This document shows positions 27,133 to 35,649 of a stretch of DNA of 49,805 nucleotides, in pieces. Under the pieces are notes generated by a model. That model was not told where the DNA came from, ran no database searches, and saw only the letters and a program-made list of their open reading frames with translations. The DNA comes from Methanobacteriota archaeon (GTDB taxonomy: Archaea; Methanobacteriota; Methanobacteria; Methanobacteriales; Methanobacteriaceae). Position 1 is the stretch's first letter; each line of letters opens with the position of its first letter. The stretch spans positions 1 to 49,805 of the forward strand of contig JAEZKE010000008.1 in assembly GCA_023436175.1 (NCBI GenBank), in the 5' to 3' direction. Position numbers and translations under genes: made by a program.

Positions 27133-28320
27133 TTATCTACAAATAATACTTATAATATCTCCTCTTTTAAGCTCATAATCACTGCTCACCCTCATACAGC
27201 TCCTTGCATCCATAGCATGCATGAAACTCTCACCAATATCAGTATGAATTACATAAGCTAAATCTCTTGGTTTTGAACCAGTCCTAATTAAAATGGCATC
27301 TGGAAGCACGTTTCCTTTACCGTCGCACATTTTATGTTCGTCTTCAACAGGGAAAACAACGATCATTTTTAAAAGATCAAAAATTACTGCATTTAATGCT
27401 TCCTGCACTCCAGTACTTCCGTATTTATCGAGTACATGTTCTTTAATATAATTCAGGGCTTTTTTCTGTGCATCACTTAATTTTTCCGGCTCTAATATTT
27501 CAAAATCTGAGTCGCCAGAAGTATATTTTATTAAACCTGCTTCAGAAGCTTTTACAAGAGCTAGTTCTGATTCAGCAGATGCTGGAATTACGTTTTCATA
27601 TTTTTCTTGCAATCTCTTCACGTTTTCTTCTGCAGTTGGAAGATCTGCCTTGTTGGCAACTATGAGCATTGGTTTAGCTATACGCAGCAGAATACCTAAA
27701 AATTCCTGCATATCTCCATCTTCCCAGGCATGATATTCAGCAGGAACCGCTCTTTTTGCTTCAAGGATATCTTCTAAAGATATTCCGATCCCACTGAGCT
27801 GATCATGTATAATTCTAGCAAAATCAACCTTTTCTGCCTGGGCTTTTCTTATCAATCTGCTCCAGTTTTTCTTTAATATCCCAAAAAGCCACATTGTTAT
27901 CTCATGCTCTAAAAAGTCCACATCCTCAAGTGGGTCATGAGATCCAGCATCAACAGGCCGTCCTTCTTCATCAGTTGAGCCTGAAGCGTCTATGATATGT
28001 ATAAATGCTCCTGACTGTCTTAAATCGTCTAAAAATTTGTTTCCAAGCCCACGTCCTTCATGAGCTCCTGGAACCAATCCTGCAACGTCTATAAGTTCTA
28101 CAGGTATCATCCTGGTTCCTTCAACGCATTTTGAGTTCCGGGGATTACATGTAATTTCTAGTTCAGTACATGGACAATTTGTTGTGACATAGGCAACTGC
28201 TTTATTTGCATCTATGGTTGTGAATGGATAACTTGCAACTTCAACCTGACTTAAAGTTGCTGAATTAAAAAATGATGATTTTCCAACGTTTGGTTTTCCT
28301 GTTACTCCAATTTGTAGCAT
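27133..28320 (-). CDS. YchF/OLA1-like GTP-binding protein with TGS domain
   Basis: This 395-aa P-loop GTPase has Walker A GKPNVGKSSF (8-17), a switch/Walker B region IDVAGLVPGAHEGRGLGN, NKAD for base recognition and a C-terminal TGS domain (about 320-395). It is the archaeal YchF-type protein of the Obg superfamily, whose relatives bind ribosomes and are often ATP- rather than GTP-specific. A short Cys-rich insert (NCPCTELEITCNPRNSKC) after the first switch is typical of the archaeal subgroup as I remember it and may bind zinc. GTGAT lies 3 nt before the ATG at 28320. Cytoplasmic, single gene. Confidence 0.85.
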   Translation of the reverse strand: MLQIGVTGKPNVGKSSFFNSATLSQVEVASYPFTTIDANKAVAYVTTNCPCTELEITCNPRNSKCVEGTRMIPVELIDVAGLVPGAHEGRGLGNKFLDDLRQSGAFIHIIDASGSTDEEGRPVDAGSHDPLEDVDFLEHEITMWLFGILKKNWSRLIRKAQAEKVDFARIIHDQLSGIGISLEDILEAKRAVPAEYHAWEDGDMQEFLGILLRIAKPMLIVANKADLPTAEENVKRLQEKYENVIPASAESELALVKASEAGLIKYTSGDSDFEILEPEKLSDAQKKALNYIKEHVLDKYGSTGVQEALNAVIFDLLKMIVVFPVEDEHKMCDGKGNVLPDAILIRTGSKPRDLAYVIHTDIGESFMHAMDARSCMRVSSDYELKRGDIISIICR

Positions 28321-28565
28321 TTTATCACGTTCTATTTATTCTTTTTATCAGTTTAATATTAAGGAGAAGTAGCAGATAACATTTGTGGAAATTAATTAAG
28401 TTGATTTAAATACATTTAATGGAAATAGTGTGTATTTCAGATAGATAAAATAATGCCTGTTAATTGTAAATATCTTAACTGGTGTTATTTCAGATAATTA
28501 GAGAAATAATCTACAATAAATGCGCATAATTGAACAATAAGGCAAGATACTTGAGCTATGTATCT

Positions 28566-30359
28566 TTATGTAGGGACATATCTTATGCCGTATCGTGTTT
28601 CGTACTTGTAATACAATTTGTAGGCCCATTTATATTTCCAGGTATAAGTCCAGTAATAATGCCATCTTCCATGGCGTTTATACCAGTGTTTGTGCCAGTA
28701 TTTATGCCACTTTTTGTACCATTTTTTGTAGGAAACCTTTACTTTATAGCTGTATTTCACGGTCTGATAAATTTTGTATGTAGTTGAATAAACCCCTGAA
28801 AGTGTTCCAGAAGTGTCAACAGCCCTGAATCTAATGGTCTGGCTGGTCTTAATAGAGATAGGACCAGTATAAATTAAGCTATTTCTTGTGGGAGTGCTTC
28901 CATTCAATGTATAATAAATAGTTGCTGGTTCATTTGTTGTTAATCTCACATTCAATGGAGTATAGTATGAACCACCCTTGAGATTAACGCTCACGCTTGG
29001 AGCTGCAGAATCTGTTATTATATTTGTCAATGATTTAAGCGCGTTAATTCTGCCTCCAGTTAAAATTTTCCCTGCTAACGAGCCTATGTAATCTACATTA
29101 TTTAAAATGGTATATTTTATTTGGAGGGCAGTTAAATTCGGTCGCACTGACTTAATAAGTCCTGCAAGTCCAGATACATAAGGTACGGCCATTGAAGTCC
29201 CCTGCATATATCCATAATGTGATCCCGGCAGTGTACTGCATATGTAGGTTCCTGGAGCAGCTACATCCACTGAGTTTACTCCATAATCTGAAAAAGAGGC
29301 GAGTTTATCATTTTCATCGGTTGCAGCAACTGATATTATGTTTTTGCTTGTAAAACATGCAGGATAAATTGGCGAAACATCATTATTTTCACCTACATCT
29401 CCATTCCCTGCTGCACAGACTACAAGGGCAGAAGAAGCGTCAATTACATCTTTAAGGGCTTGAGAATATTCATTTCCTCCCCACGAGCAACTTATTATGC
29501 TGGCCCCCATTTTGGTCGCATAACGTATTGCAGATACTGCATCATTTATGTATCCATTCCCATCTTTATCAAGGAATTTTAGGGACATAATGGTGGCACT
29601 CCACATAACTCCGGTAACGCCTTTTGAGTTGTTACCAACACTTCCAATAATTCCTGCTACATGAGTTCCATGCCCATCATCATCTGTGACATTATTATTG
29701 TTTCCAACAAAATTCCATCCATAAACATCATCTATATATCCATTGTGGTCATCATCAATTTTATTTCCAGGTATTTCTCCTGTATTAATCCATATATTGG
29801 CTTTGAGATCTAGATGTGTTAGATCAATCCCCGAATCAATTACTGCAATTATAACTTTATGGGATCCAGTTGTAATATTCCATGCTGCAGATGCGTTAAT
29901 CTGAGAAAGTCCCCATTGATTGTTATAGTAGGTGTCATCAGGAATAGAATCTTTTATATACGCATAATCTGGTTCAGCATAAAGTACGTTAGAATTTTTC
30001 TTATATTTTGCGAGTGCACCTTGTAAAGACGTATTTTCAGGTATTTTAACTAGCTGTAATCCTTTTACTTCATTATACTCCTTCAAGACAATGGTACCAA
30101 TTTGAGAATTAATTTTTTTGGATATTTTTTCATAACTGGCTTTATTAGTGTATTTGAATCTAACAAAAATCTCATTTTTTCTATAATTTGTAGAATTAGC
30201 ATTATTTAATGTAGCATGAGTTGTTATATCTGATGAATTAGTGGTTGAAGATAGATTAATATTACCGTTTTCAGTAGAAACATTCGAAGCACTAACTGCA
30301 CTAAAAAACGAGAATAAAGATATTAATATCAATATTGATAATATTATGTGCTTTTGCAA
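28566..30359 (-). CDS. Secreted subtilase (S8) with aromatic/basic tail
   Basis: The 598-aa product has a signal peptide, an inhibitor-type propeptide (about 55-135) and an S8 protease domain (about 145-450). The catalytic residues are Asp175 (VIDSGID), His230 (GHGTHVAG) and Ser389 (GTSMAVP), with the oxyanion Asn319 (AAGNGD). A chitobiase/FN3-like domain follows (about 460-540, ATIYYTLNGSTPT). The last 60 residues are packed with Lys, Tyr, Trp and His (for example WYKKWHKYWHKHWYKRHGRW). The enzyme should mature outside the cell; the tail may hold it on the pseudomurein wall. The start is a TTG at 30359 after GGGGA; the longer frame from 30392 also begins with TTG but lacks an SD. Confidence 0.9.
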   Translation of the reverse strand: MQKHIILSILILISLFSFFSAVSASNVSTENGNINLSSTTNSSDITTHATLNNANSTNYRKNEIFVRFKYTNKASYEKISKKINSQIGTIVLKEYNEVKGLQLVKIPENTSLQGALAKYKKNSNVLYAEPDYAYIKDSIPDDTYYNNQWGLSQINASAAWNITTGSHKVIIAVIDSGIDLTHLDLKANIWINTGEIPGNKIDDDHNGYIDDVYGWNFVGNNNNVTDDDGHGTHVAGIIGSVGNNSKGVTGVMWSATIMSLKFLDKDGNGYINDAVSAIRYATKMGASIISCSWGGNEYSQALKDVIDASSALVVCAAGNGDVGENNDVSPIYPACFTSKNIISVAATDENDKLASFSDYGVNSVDVAAPGTYICSTLPGSHYGYMQGTSMAVPYVSGLAGLIKSVRPNLTALQIKYTILNNVDYIGSLAGKILTGGRINALKSLTNIITDSAAPSVSVNLKGGSYYTPLNVRLTTNEPATIYYTLNGSTPTRNSLIYTGPISIKTSQTIRFRAVDTSGTLSGVYSTTYKIYQTVKYSYKVKVSYKKWYKKWHKYWHKHWYKRHGRWHYYWTYTWKYKWAYKLYYKYETRYGIRYVPT

Positions 30360-30743
30360 CGGTTTCCCCTTTATTTTAATTATAATAAACAATTTTTATT
30401 ATGTATAATGCAGTATATAATAATTTCTAATGGTTAAATTCTCTAATGAATAAATTAAATATCTTTTAAATTCTAAATAATAAAATATGGAATTATAAGT
30501 ATTACAAATTATATTTTATACTTTAAAATGTCTTTAATTTAGATCATTTTACAGTTAAAAAATAAGTTTTTAAAAGTTGGGGTATCTATTAAAGTATAAC
30601 ATTTTTTATAGTGAATAACCAAATATTTTTGACTGGTTATTTATAAGAAATTTGTTTATGTGCTTTGAATTTAAAGATGTAAATTTAATCAATATCTAAA
30701 ATTTAAGTTTAAAAATCCGTTATTTACTATAAATGGGGTTTAA
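30360..30743. other. AT-rich divergent intergenic region
   Basis: Between the divergent subtilase and cbiE genes. One imperfect hairpin is visible at 30608-30645 (AATAACC ... GGTTATT with TATA flanks). ACTATAAA at 30727-30734 is too near the cbiE start to be its TATA box. I see no cobalamin riboswitch or ORF. Confidence 0.4.
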
Positions 30744-31367
30744 ATGTCAAAGTTATATATTGTAGGAATAGGACCAGGATCTAAGAATTATTTAACATTA
30801 GCTTCAAAAAGAGCAGTTGAATCTTCGGATATAGTAATTGGAAGTAGAAGAGCTCTTGATCTTTTTGAAATCTTTGATCATAGTAAGATAGAACTCAATG
30901 CTCAAAATATGAAAGAGAATCTGAAATTGGCTGTTTCTGAAGTTAAAACTGGTAAAATTGTTTCACTGCTTTCAACTGGCGATCCTGGATTTTCAGGAAT
31001 TTTAAAACCAATTTTAAAGTTAAAAGAAGATATAAACATTGAAGTTGTTCCGGGAATAAGTTCAGTTCAGTTATGTGCTGCAAAACTTAAGATTCCGTGG
31101 GATGAAGCTGATTTAATTACCATGCACGGAAAAGGAATTTCAGAGGGTATTTTAGATATCATTAACAACGGAAAACCTACAATAATACTTCCAAACTTTA
31201 AACCTGCTGAACTGGCAAATTTTTTAATTGAAAAAGGTGTGGATTCAGAAAGAAATGCAGCAATTTGCGAGAAACTCAGCTATGATGATGAAAAAATAAT
31301 AGAAACGTCTTTAAAAAATATTTCAGAAATGGAATCCAGCTATATGTGTGTTATGGTTGTTTATTAG
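30744..31367 (+). CDS. cbiE: Cobalt-precorrin-7 (C5)-methyltransferase
   Basis: This 207-aa SAM-dependent tetrapyrrole methylase of the CbiE family methylates C5 of the corrin ring in anaerobic cobamide synthesis. Features are the N-terminal GIGPGSKNYLTL, SSDIVIGSRRALDLF, LSTGDPGFSG (SAM pocket) and VPGISSVQ. Cobamides are needed here for the methyl-transfer steps of methanogenesis. GGGGTTT lies before the ATG. No other cbi gene is adjacent; the C15-methylating partner CbiT is not in the window. The final coding bases, up to the first T of the stop codon, form one copy of a perfect 23-bp direct repeat flanking a hairpin array. Confidence 0.9.
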   Translation: MSKLYIVGIGPGSKNYLTLASKRAVESSDIVIGSRRALDLFEIFDHSKIELNAQNMKENLKLAVSEVKTGKIVSLLSTGDPGFSGILKPILKLKEDINIEVVPGISSVQLCAAKLKIPWDEADLITMHGKGISEGILDIINNGKPTIILPNFKPAELANFLIEKGVDSERNAAICEKLSYDDEKIIETSLKNISEMESSYMCVMVVY

Positions 31368-31531
31368 GGTTGTTTTTTGATCAACCGCTCGAAAATCCAC
31401 AGGATTTTCGGCGTTGAAGGAAATTTTCAATTTCCTGAACCGCGAAATCTTTGATTTCGCAGGCCCCGAACATGAAACGTTCGAGGGCTTTGTTAAAGGT
31501 TGAGTCTGTATGTGTGTTATGGTTGTTTATT
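31343..31531. repeat. 23-bp direct repeat flanking hairpin array 2
   Basis: Copies at 31343-31365 and 31509-31531 are identical; each begins TATGTGTG and ends GTTTATT. The first copy is the 3' end of cbiE; the second is non-coding and is followed by GAG, so that TTATTGAG preserves a stop (TGA) in the cbiE frame. The 143 bp between the copies is the hairpin array. This looks like a duplication made when the array was inserted. Confidence 0.9.
31381..31503. repeat. Hairpin array 2: four inverted repeats inside TCAACC/GGTTGA
   Basis: The outer arms TCAACC (31381-31386) and GGTTGA (31498-31503) enclose four hairpins: 31390-31410 (9 bp, loop ACA), 31418-31436 (8 bp, loop TTC), 31442-31460 (8 bp, loop TTT) and 31463-31488 (GC-rich base with bulged A, loop of 7). 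It is the same kind of structure as array 1. Confidence 0.9.
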
Positions 31532-31544
31532 GAGTTTTTCTGGT

Positions 31545-31913
31545 TTAAATTAATTCTTCATCTTCTTCATGCCACATGGGGTAAACCATGGCTAAAAATT
31601 TAAGCTCATTATCGCCGGTGTTTTCAATGTACTGCTTTGAATTTGCAGGGATGTAAATGACTTGACCTGGTTGAACTTCTTCAGATTCGCCATCAATATG
31701 CATAATGCCCTTACCTTCAAGGATGTAGTATATCTCAATGGAAGTTTTTAATCTATGGGGCAGTGAAGATTCACTCCCCTTTAAAATTGCATGGGCAATG
31801 CTGTAATCTATATTTAAGTCTCCATTCTCCTTTTTTGGATGCAGTAATTCACAGAGAATGGTATTATCAAGGGCTTTAAAATAATCACAGTTTTTTATGT
31901 CTCTTATTAACAT
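31545..31913 (-). CDS. Small cupin-domain protein
   Basis: This 122-aa single-domain cupin has the motif region SLPHRLKTSIEIYYILEGKGIMHIDGE and the second motif PGQVIYIPANSKQYIENTG. The first motif keeps one His and a Glu; the second has no clear His, so metal binding may be partial. Such stand-alone cupins act as isomerases, dioxygenases or ligand sensors, and this sequence does not decide among them. It is convergent with cbiE across hairpin array 2. An SD-like GATGAGATGG precedes the ATG at 31913. Cytoplasmic. Confidence 0.75.
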   Translation of the reverse strand: MLIRDIKNCDYFKALDNTILCELLHPKKENGDLNIDYSIAHAILKGSESSLPHRLKTSIEIYYILEGKGIMHIDGESEEVQPGQVIYIPANSKQYIENTGDNELKFLAMVYPMWHEEDEELI

Positions 31914-32249
31914 ATAACCATCTCATCAGGGATATAATTAATACTATTATATAATCAGTTGAATATAAATGGGATACTGACACTATAAATGTTTTTTTAT
32001 AGTAAAAACATGTTATAATAAATTTATTGAAGTTAAGTTAGTCTAATACTGGTTGTGATTACTTTTTTTACGGTTATAGGGTTTATTAGGTTAATAAAGA
32101 AATTTTAATAAGAAAATTTATTGTATTTATAAAAATAGCATGCATAATCTGATAAATACTTAAAAGGAGTTAAATTTTGGATTTTATACTCATAAAATAA
32201 AAGTTAATTACTTAGTTTCTATCTAAAAAAATAATGATTTAGAAATCAA
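31914..32249. other. AT-rich intergenic region
   Basis: Between the PRC/MgtE-N/CBS gene (3' end) and the cupin gene (5' end), both on the minus strand. It should hold the cupin promoter. I see no ORF, RNA or array. Confidence 0.4.
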
Positions 32250-33482
32250 TCATGCATTTTTAGAATTATTTAACTGTAAAAGAAGATCTATAGCATCATC
32301 CACAGTTACAATACCTTTAAGATGATTTTTATCATCAATAACAGGGACTGCAAGTAAGTTGTACTTTGCAATGGTTTCTATTACATCAAGCTGTTTTTTG
32401 CTAACATCAACGGATATGACATCTTTAGACATGAATTCTTTTATTGGTTTATCAGGATCTGCAAATAACACCCGTTTTAAAGATGTAACACCTGTTAAAT
32501 CATCCTGTTTAGATAATGCATAAATGTAATAAATGCTTTCTGCCTCTTTATCCATTTCTTTGAGCTTATCTATAATTTTACCTGCTTTCAACTCTTCAGA
32601 GACGGCAGCAAATTCGGTTGTCATGATCCCTCCAGCAGTGTCTTCGGGGTACTGTAAAAGTTTCTTCAGGTCCTTTGATTCTTCGGGATCCATTAATCCC
32701 AGCAGGTCATCTGTTTTAGAATCGGAAAGACAGCCGAGCAAATCAGTTGCATCATCTGGCGACATTTTATTTAGAATACTTGCGGCCTTCTTAGAATCAA
32801 TTTCATCTAACAAACACATCTGGTTTTCCTGCGAAATTTCTTCCAAAATATCAGCAGCGACTTCGTCGTCAAATGAATTAAGAATGGTAATGGAATCTTT
32901 AACGCTTAGTTTCTCCACGATATCTGCTATATCTGCAGGGTGAAGCTTCTTGAGATCATACTCATGGACCTTTAATTTTAAATTGAATATGTTGTCCTTG
33001 CTTGATGAGATATCGATATCTTTCCAATCGACATAATCCTCTGAAAGGTTTATTTTAAGACTGCTAGCGACTTTTTCAAGTCCAAGTCTTCTAAGTGCTC
33101 CTTTTAAGCTAATGTCGACACCAATAAGTCTATAGTGGCCGTCAACGGGAGATACCTGAAGATCATTTATCCTTCTTATTTTTTTACCTTCTACATCAAC
33201 TAGCTGTTTATCAAAAACATCTTCTACAAGTTTAATATCCTTTTCGTCCATAGAATATTCTTCAACGTTTTCAAAATTAGTATTAAGCGATATATTTCTC
33301 CCCGAATTATTTATATATTCCCAGGGTATCTTAATATCCTTTTTATGAGGGCTGCGAAGAACTATTGCATTTATTACAGGGTATGATCTCTTGGCAGAGA
33401 TAATGCAGTCTTTACATTTTCCAATTATTTTCCCGTTTGAATCAAAGACGGGTTTCTCGATAATTTCACTTATAAATTGTAA
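32250..33482 (-). CDS. PRC-barrel/MgtE-N/CBS regulatory protein without membrane domain
   Basis: The open frame codes for two PRC-barrel units (one ending in SYPVINAIVLRS, the second about residues 85-130), an MgtE-N superhelical domain (about 175-280) and a CBS pair (about 290-405). MgtE-N and CBS sense magnesium and nucleotides in MgtE transporters, but here the transport domain is absent, so a soluble sensor or regulator is likely. The first in-frame ATG is at 33251, which would cut off the first PRC unit. The frame is open and protein-like to 33482. There the codon is TTA, 3 nt after the SD GGAGTGAT, exactly where a start is expected, and no ATG, GTG or TTG is available. The gene lies about 20 bp after the upstream methyltransferase, in the same operon. 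Confidence 0.75.
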   Translation of the reverse strand, partial: LQFISEIIEKPVFDSNGKIIGKCKDCIISAKRSYPVINAIVLRSPHKKDIKIPWEYINNSGRNISLNTNFENVEEYSMDEKDIKLVEDVFDKQLVDVEGKKIRRINDLQVSPVDGHYRLIGVDISLKGALRRLGLEKVASSLKINLSEDYVDWKDIDISSSKDNIFNLKLKVHEYDLKKLHPADIADIVEKLSVKDSITILNSFDDEVAADILEEISQENQMCLLDEIDSKKAASILNKMSPDDATDLLGCLSDSKTDDLLGLMDPEESKDLKKLLQYPEDTAGGIMTTEFAAVSEELKAGKIIDKLKEMDKEAESIYYIYALSKQDDLTGVTSLKRVLFADPDKPIKEFMSKDVISVDVSKKQLDVIETIAKYNLLAVPVIDDKNHLKGIVTVDDAIDLLLQLNNSKNA

Positions 33483-33502
33483 AAAATCACTCCCCTCTAA
33501 AT

Positions 33503-34096
33503 TTACTTTAAAATTCCAGTTATAACTACAATCTCTTCAAAGAAACATTTTTCACGGGCTGTGATGCTGGCCTCAAATCCCATTTCCTCTAATTTCTGAA
33601 TGGTTTTTTCATTATCAGATAAAGAGGACTGTACAAGCTGGACCCGACCACCTTCATTTAAATGGTCCTTTACCTCATCAAGGAACTGGTCTATAGTTGC
33701 CCTGCCGTCTGCTCCACCGTCCCAGGCGGCATTAATTTCCTCGTCGAATTTTTCATCTTCTGCAGTTGGGAGGTATGGTGTATTGAATAAGATTAAATCA
33801 AATTTTTCATCCTTAACAGGTTCAAATAGGTTTCCTGTTTTTAATTCAACATTATAAGTTCGATTAGTAATGGTATTTTTAAGGGCGCATTTAATTGCAT
33901 CTTCATTTATATCTGTAGCGGTCACGTTTTTTGATTTTTGTGCAGCTACAACTGTTACAAGCCCTGTCCCTGTCCCTATTTCAAGTACTTCATCCCTTCT
34001 TTGGATATCTAAATTTTCTGCAAGTAAGAACGTGTCTTCTGCAGGTTCATAGACATTTGGATGGGTGTAAATTATGATTCCGTTGTATTCTATCAT
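33503..34096 (-). CDS. HemK2/Mtq2-like N5-glutamine methyltransferase
   Basis: This 197-aa class I SAM methyltransferase has motif I VLEIGTGTGLVTVVAA (37-52), the acidic residue of motif II in TATDIN, and the substrate motif FNTPYLP at 104-110, a variant of the NPPY that binds a glutamine side chain. Short archaeal and eukaryotic members (HemK2/Mtq2) methylate the GGQ glutamine of translation release factor aRF1, which is the likely target. The N-terminus HPNVYEPAEDTFLL is typical of this group. It is followed by the PRC/MgtE-N/CBS gene within about 20 bp. Confidence 0.85.
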   Translation of the reverse strand: MIEYNGIIIYTHPNVYEPAEDTFLLAENLDIQRRDEVLEIGTGTGLVTVVAAQKSKNVTATDINEDAIKCALKNTITNRTYNVELKTGNLFEPVKDEKFDLILFNTPYLPTAEDEKFDEEINAAWDGGADGRATIDQFLDEVKDHLNEGGRVQLVQSSLSDNEKTIQKLEEMGFEASITAREKCFFEEIVVITGILK

Positions 34097-34186
34097 TTAA
34101 ATCATTCCTTATTATTTGATTAAGTATAAAGAGACCATAAAATGAGAATTTGTAATATCCTCAAAATCGTTTATTTGATTATAATT

Positions 34187-34660
34187 TTAAAACTTAGTTA
34201 AACATTTTATTTTGCACCGGTGCATATTATAATATATGCAGTCTTCAGGATATGATCTACATATCTCCATGTACTTATTTGAAACTTTTGCTAAGATCAA
34301 GGGATTTTTAGGATATTTTTGCAGAGTTTTTATAGCATCTTCTTTTTCAGCATATCTTGCTTTACCTGCTTTAACCATCCCTTCGGCAAGTTCATCTAAA
34401 AATACTGACTCTGTAAGCTTTGAATCTTTGTTTATCGCCCTGCAAACGCGTTCACCAGTTGCACATTTCTTTGATTCATTAATTAGAGCTGATGCCATGT
34501 CTATATCGATGAGTTTTGGTTCTGATACTATTATTTTCTCCAATAATTCTTTTCCGATGCGTTGGCCCAAAACTGGAATTTTTACAAGTTTAAGGGAATA
34601 AAACGTTAATTTAACGTTTTTTAGAACTTTTCCAGAGGTATAATCATCAATAGTAGGCAT
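34187..34660 (-). CDS. Uncharacterized Cys-rich protein
   Basis: I do not recognise the family of this 157-aa soluble protein. The N-terminal half is helical. Six Cys are grouped as CATGERVC near residue 67 and CRSYPEDC ... CKIKC near the C-terminus, a spacing that could bind an iron-sulfur cluster or zinc. It lies between the methyltransferase and the 101-aa gene on the same strand, within 50-100 bp of each, so it is probably in one operon with them. GGGTT upstream of the ATG is a weak SD. Confidence 0.6.
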   Translation of the reverse strand: MPTIDDYTSGKVLKNVKLTFYSLKLVKIPVLGQRIGKELLEKIIVSEPKLIDIDMASALINESKKCATGERVCRAINKDSKLTESVFLDELAEGMVKAGKARYAEKEDAIKTLQKYPKNPLILAKVSNKYMEICRSYPEDCIYYNMHRCKIKCLTKF

Positions 34661-34712
34661 TTTTAACCCATCTTAATTTTGTAGTCCCTTTAAGAATTAA
34701 TGTTAACAATAA

Positions 34713-35018
34713 CTAATTTGAACTGGAATGATCAATCTGTAAATTATATTTATTTTCGGAGTTTTTAGTGATTTCAACTTTATCTCCAGTTTTTAATCCT
34801 TCCCAACGAATAAAGTAATGTTCATGGGGCCGATCAGGCCCTCTGCAGGTGCATGGGTAGGATTCTACTTTGACTTCTTTGGATAATTCATCAATTACCA
34901 GTTTGAAAGTATTTCCAATTGGTGGAAAGAATGATAATTTGTTTTTTAGGACAAAAATGAAATCTTCTTTGGCTTCTGCCCGAGATATTTTTCTTGAATA
35001 AATGCTTTTAGCACTCAT
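34713..35018 (-). CDS. Uncharacterized small protein with CxC...HEH motif
   Basis: The family of this 101-aa protein is unknown to me. It has a basic N-terminus (SAKSIYSRKISRAEAKE) and a compact second half with SYPCTCRGPDRPHEHYFIRW. There two Cys and two His lie close enough to bind a metal ion, and beta strands follow. The ATG at 35018 has AGAGGAT 4 nt upstream; the longer frame to 35093 overlaps the preceding gene and has no SD. It lies 16 bp after the carboxymuconolactone decarboxylase-like gene in the same direction, so the two should be cotranscribed. Confidence 0.65.
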   Translation of the reverse strand: MSAKSIYSRKISRAEAKEDFIFVLKNKLSFFPPIGNTFKLVIDELSKEVKVESYPCTCRGPDRPHEHYFIRWEGLKTGDKVEITKNSENKYNLQIDHSSSN

Positions 35019-35034
35019 ATTTATCCTCTTAATT

Positions 35035-35346
35035 TTAGAGTTTACCTTCAAAACCTTCAATGGCAGCTGGAAGGCATTTAAGCACTGATGCAAACCCTGA
35101 ATGATGTAAATTCAGCACTACAGCACCTACTACTTCTTCACGGGCAGCACCTTCATTTTTGGCCATCATTGCATGCATCTGCACTCCTTTTACATTTCGA
35201 TTTGCTGTTTGAATAGCTATATTGATTAACTGTTTGGTTTTAGCATCCAGTCCCTGCAACGATTTTTGGGCTTCAATAAGATCATTAAAACGGGCTGCAA
35301 CTTCAGGACATTCCTTCTGAAATATTTCATATGGGTTTTGATTCAT
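35035..35346 (-). CDS. Carboxymuconolactone decarboxylase/AhpD-fold protein
   Basis: This 103-aa helical protein is of the CMD/AhpD fold: LDAKTKQLINIAIQTANRN, then VQMHAMMAKNEGAAREEVVGAVVLNLHHSG. The Cys-x-x-Cys of AhpD-type peroxidase partners is absent; the single His in VQMHAM and the two in LHHSG are the possible active residues. It is therefore unlikely to be a thiol-disulfide enzyme, and its reaction is unknown. GTGA precedes the ATG at 35346. It is the first gene of a two-gene unit with the CxC...HEH protein, whose product may use the same small molecule. Confidence 0.75.
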   Translation of the reverse strand: MNQNPYEIFQKECPEVAARFNDLIEAQKSLQGLDAKTKQLINIAIQTANRNVKGVQMHAMMAKNEGAAREEVVGAVVLNLHHSGFASVLKCLPAAIEGFEGKL

Positions 35347-35409
35347 AATTTCACTTCAATTTTATTATTTTTCAATTTATTTTCTTGAAAATAGGTATAA
35401 AATTCCATA

Positions 35410-35571
35410 TTATAGTTTACTCGCAAATGTGCCATATATAATCAATATCATACCAATAAAAAATGGTAGCAATGCTATAAATGTTGGATTTGACATATAA
35501 TATAGTACTGAACCAATCAACGCACCCAAACCTACAATTATGAAAATTACATTTAGAAGATTAGGCTTCAT
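35410..35571 (-). CDS. 53-aa membrane protein
   Basis: This ORF is short but convincing: ATG at 35571 with AAGGTA upstream, 53 codons and a TAA stop. The translation starts MKPNLLNVIFIIVGLGALIG and contains two membrane helices (about 7-25 and 30-49) joined by a short YYMSNP turn, ending in SKL. It resembles small two-helix membrane proteins seen beside stress or redox genes, but I recognise no family. It sits between ksgA and the CMD-fold gene on the same strand. Confidence 0.6.
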   Translation of the reverse strand: MKPNLLNVIFIIVGLGALIGSVLYYMSNPTFIALLPFFIGMILIIYGTFASKL

Positions 35572-35649
35572 TTCATACCTTCAGCATTAATAGCTTTGTA
35601 CAGATGTTATAAACAATCCTATTTAAAATTAATATTTAGTATACAAGTA

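Noticed and set aside
30360..30743. Cobalamin riboswitch upstream of cbiE
   Set aside because: I looked for a conserved B12-box-like region and a long structured leader. The sequence is AT-rich with one short hairpin only.
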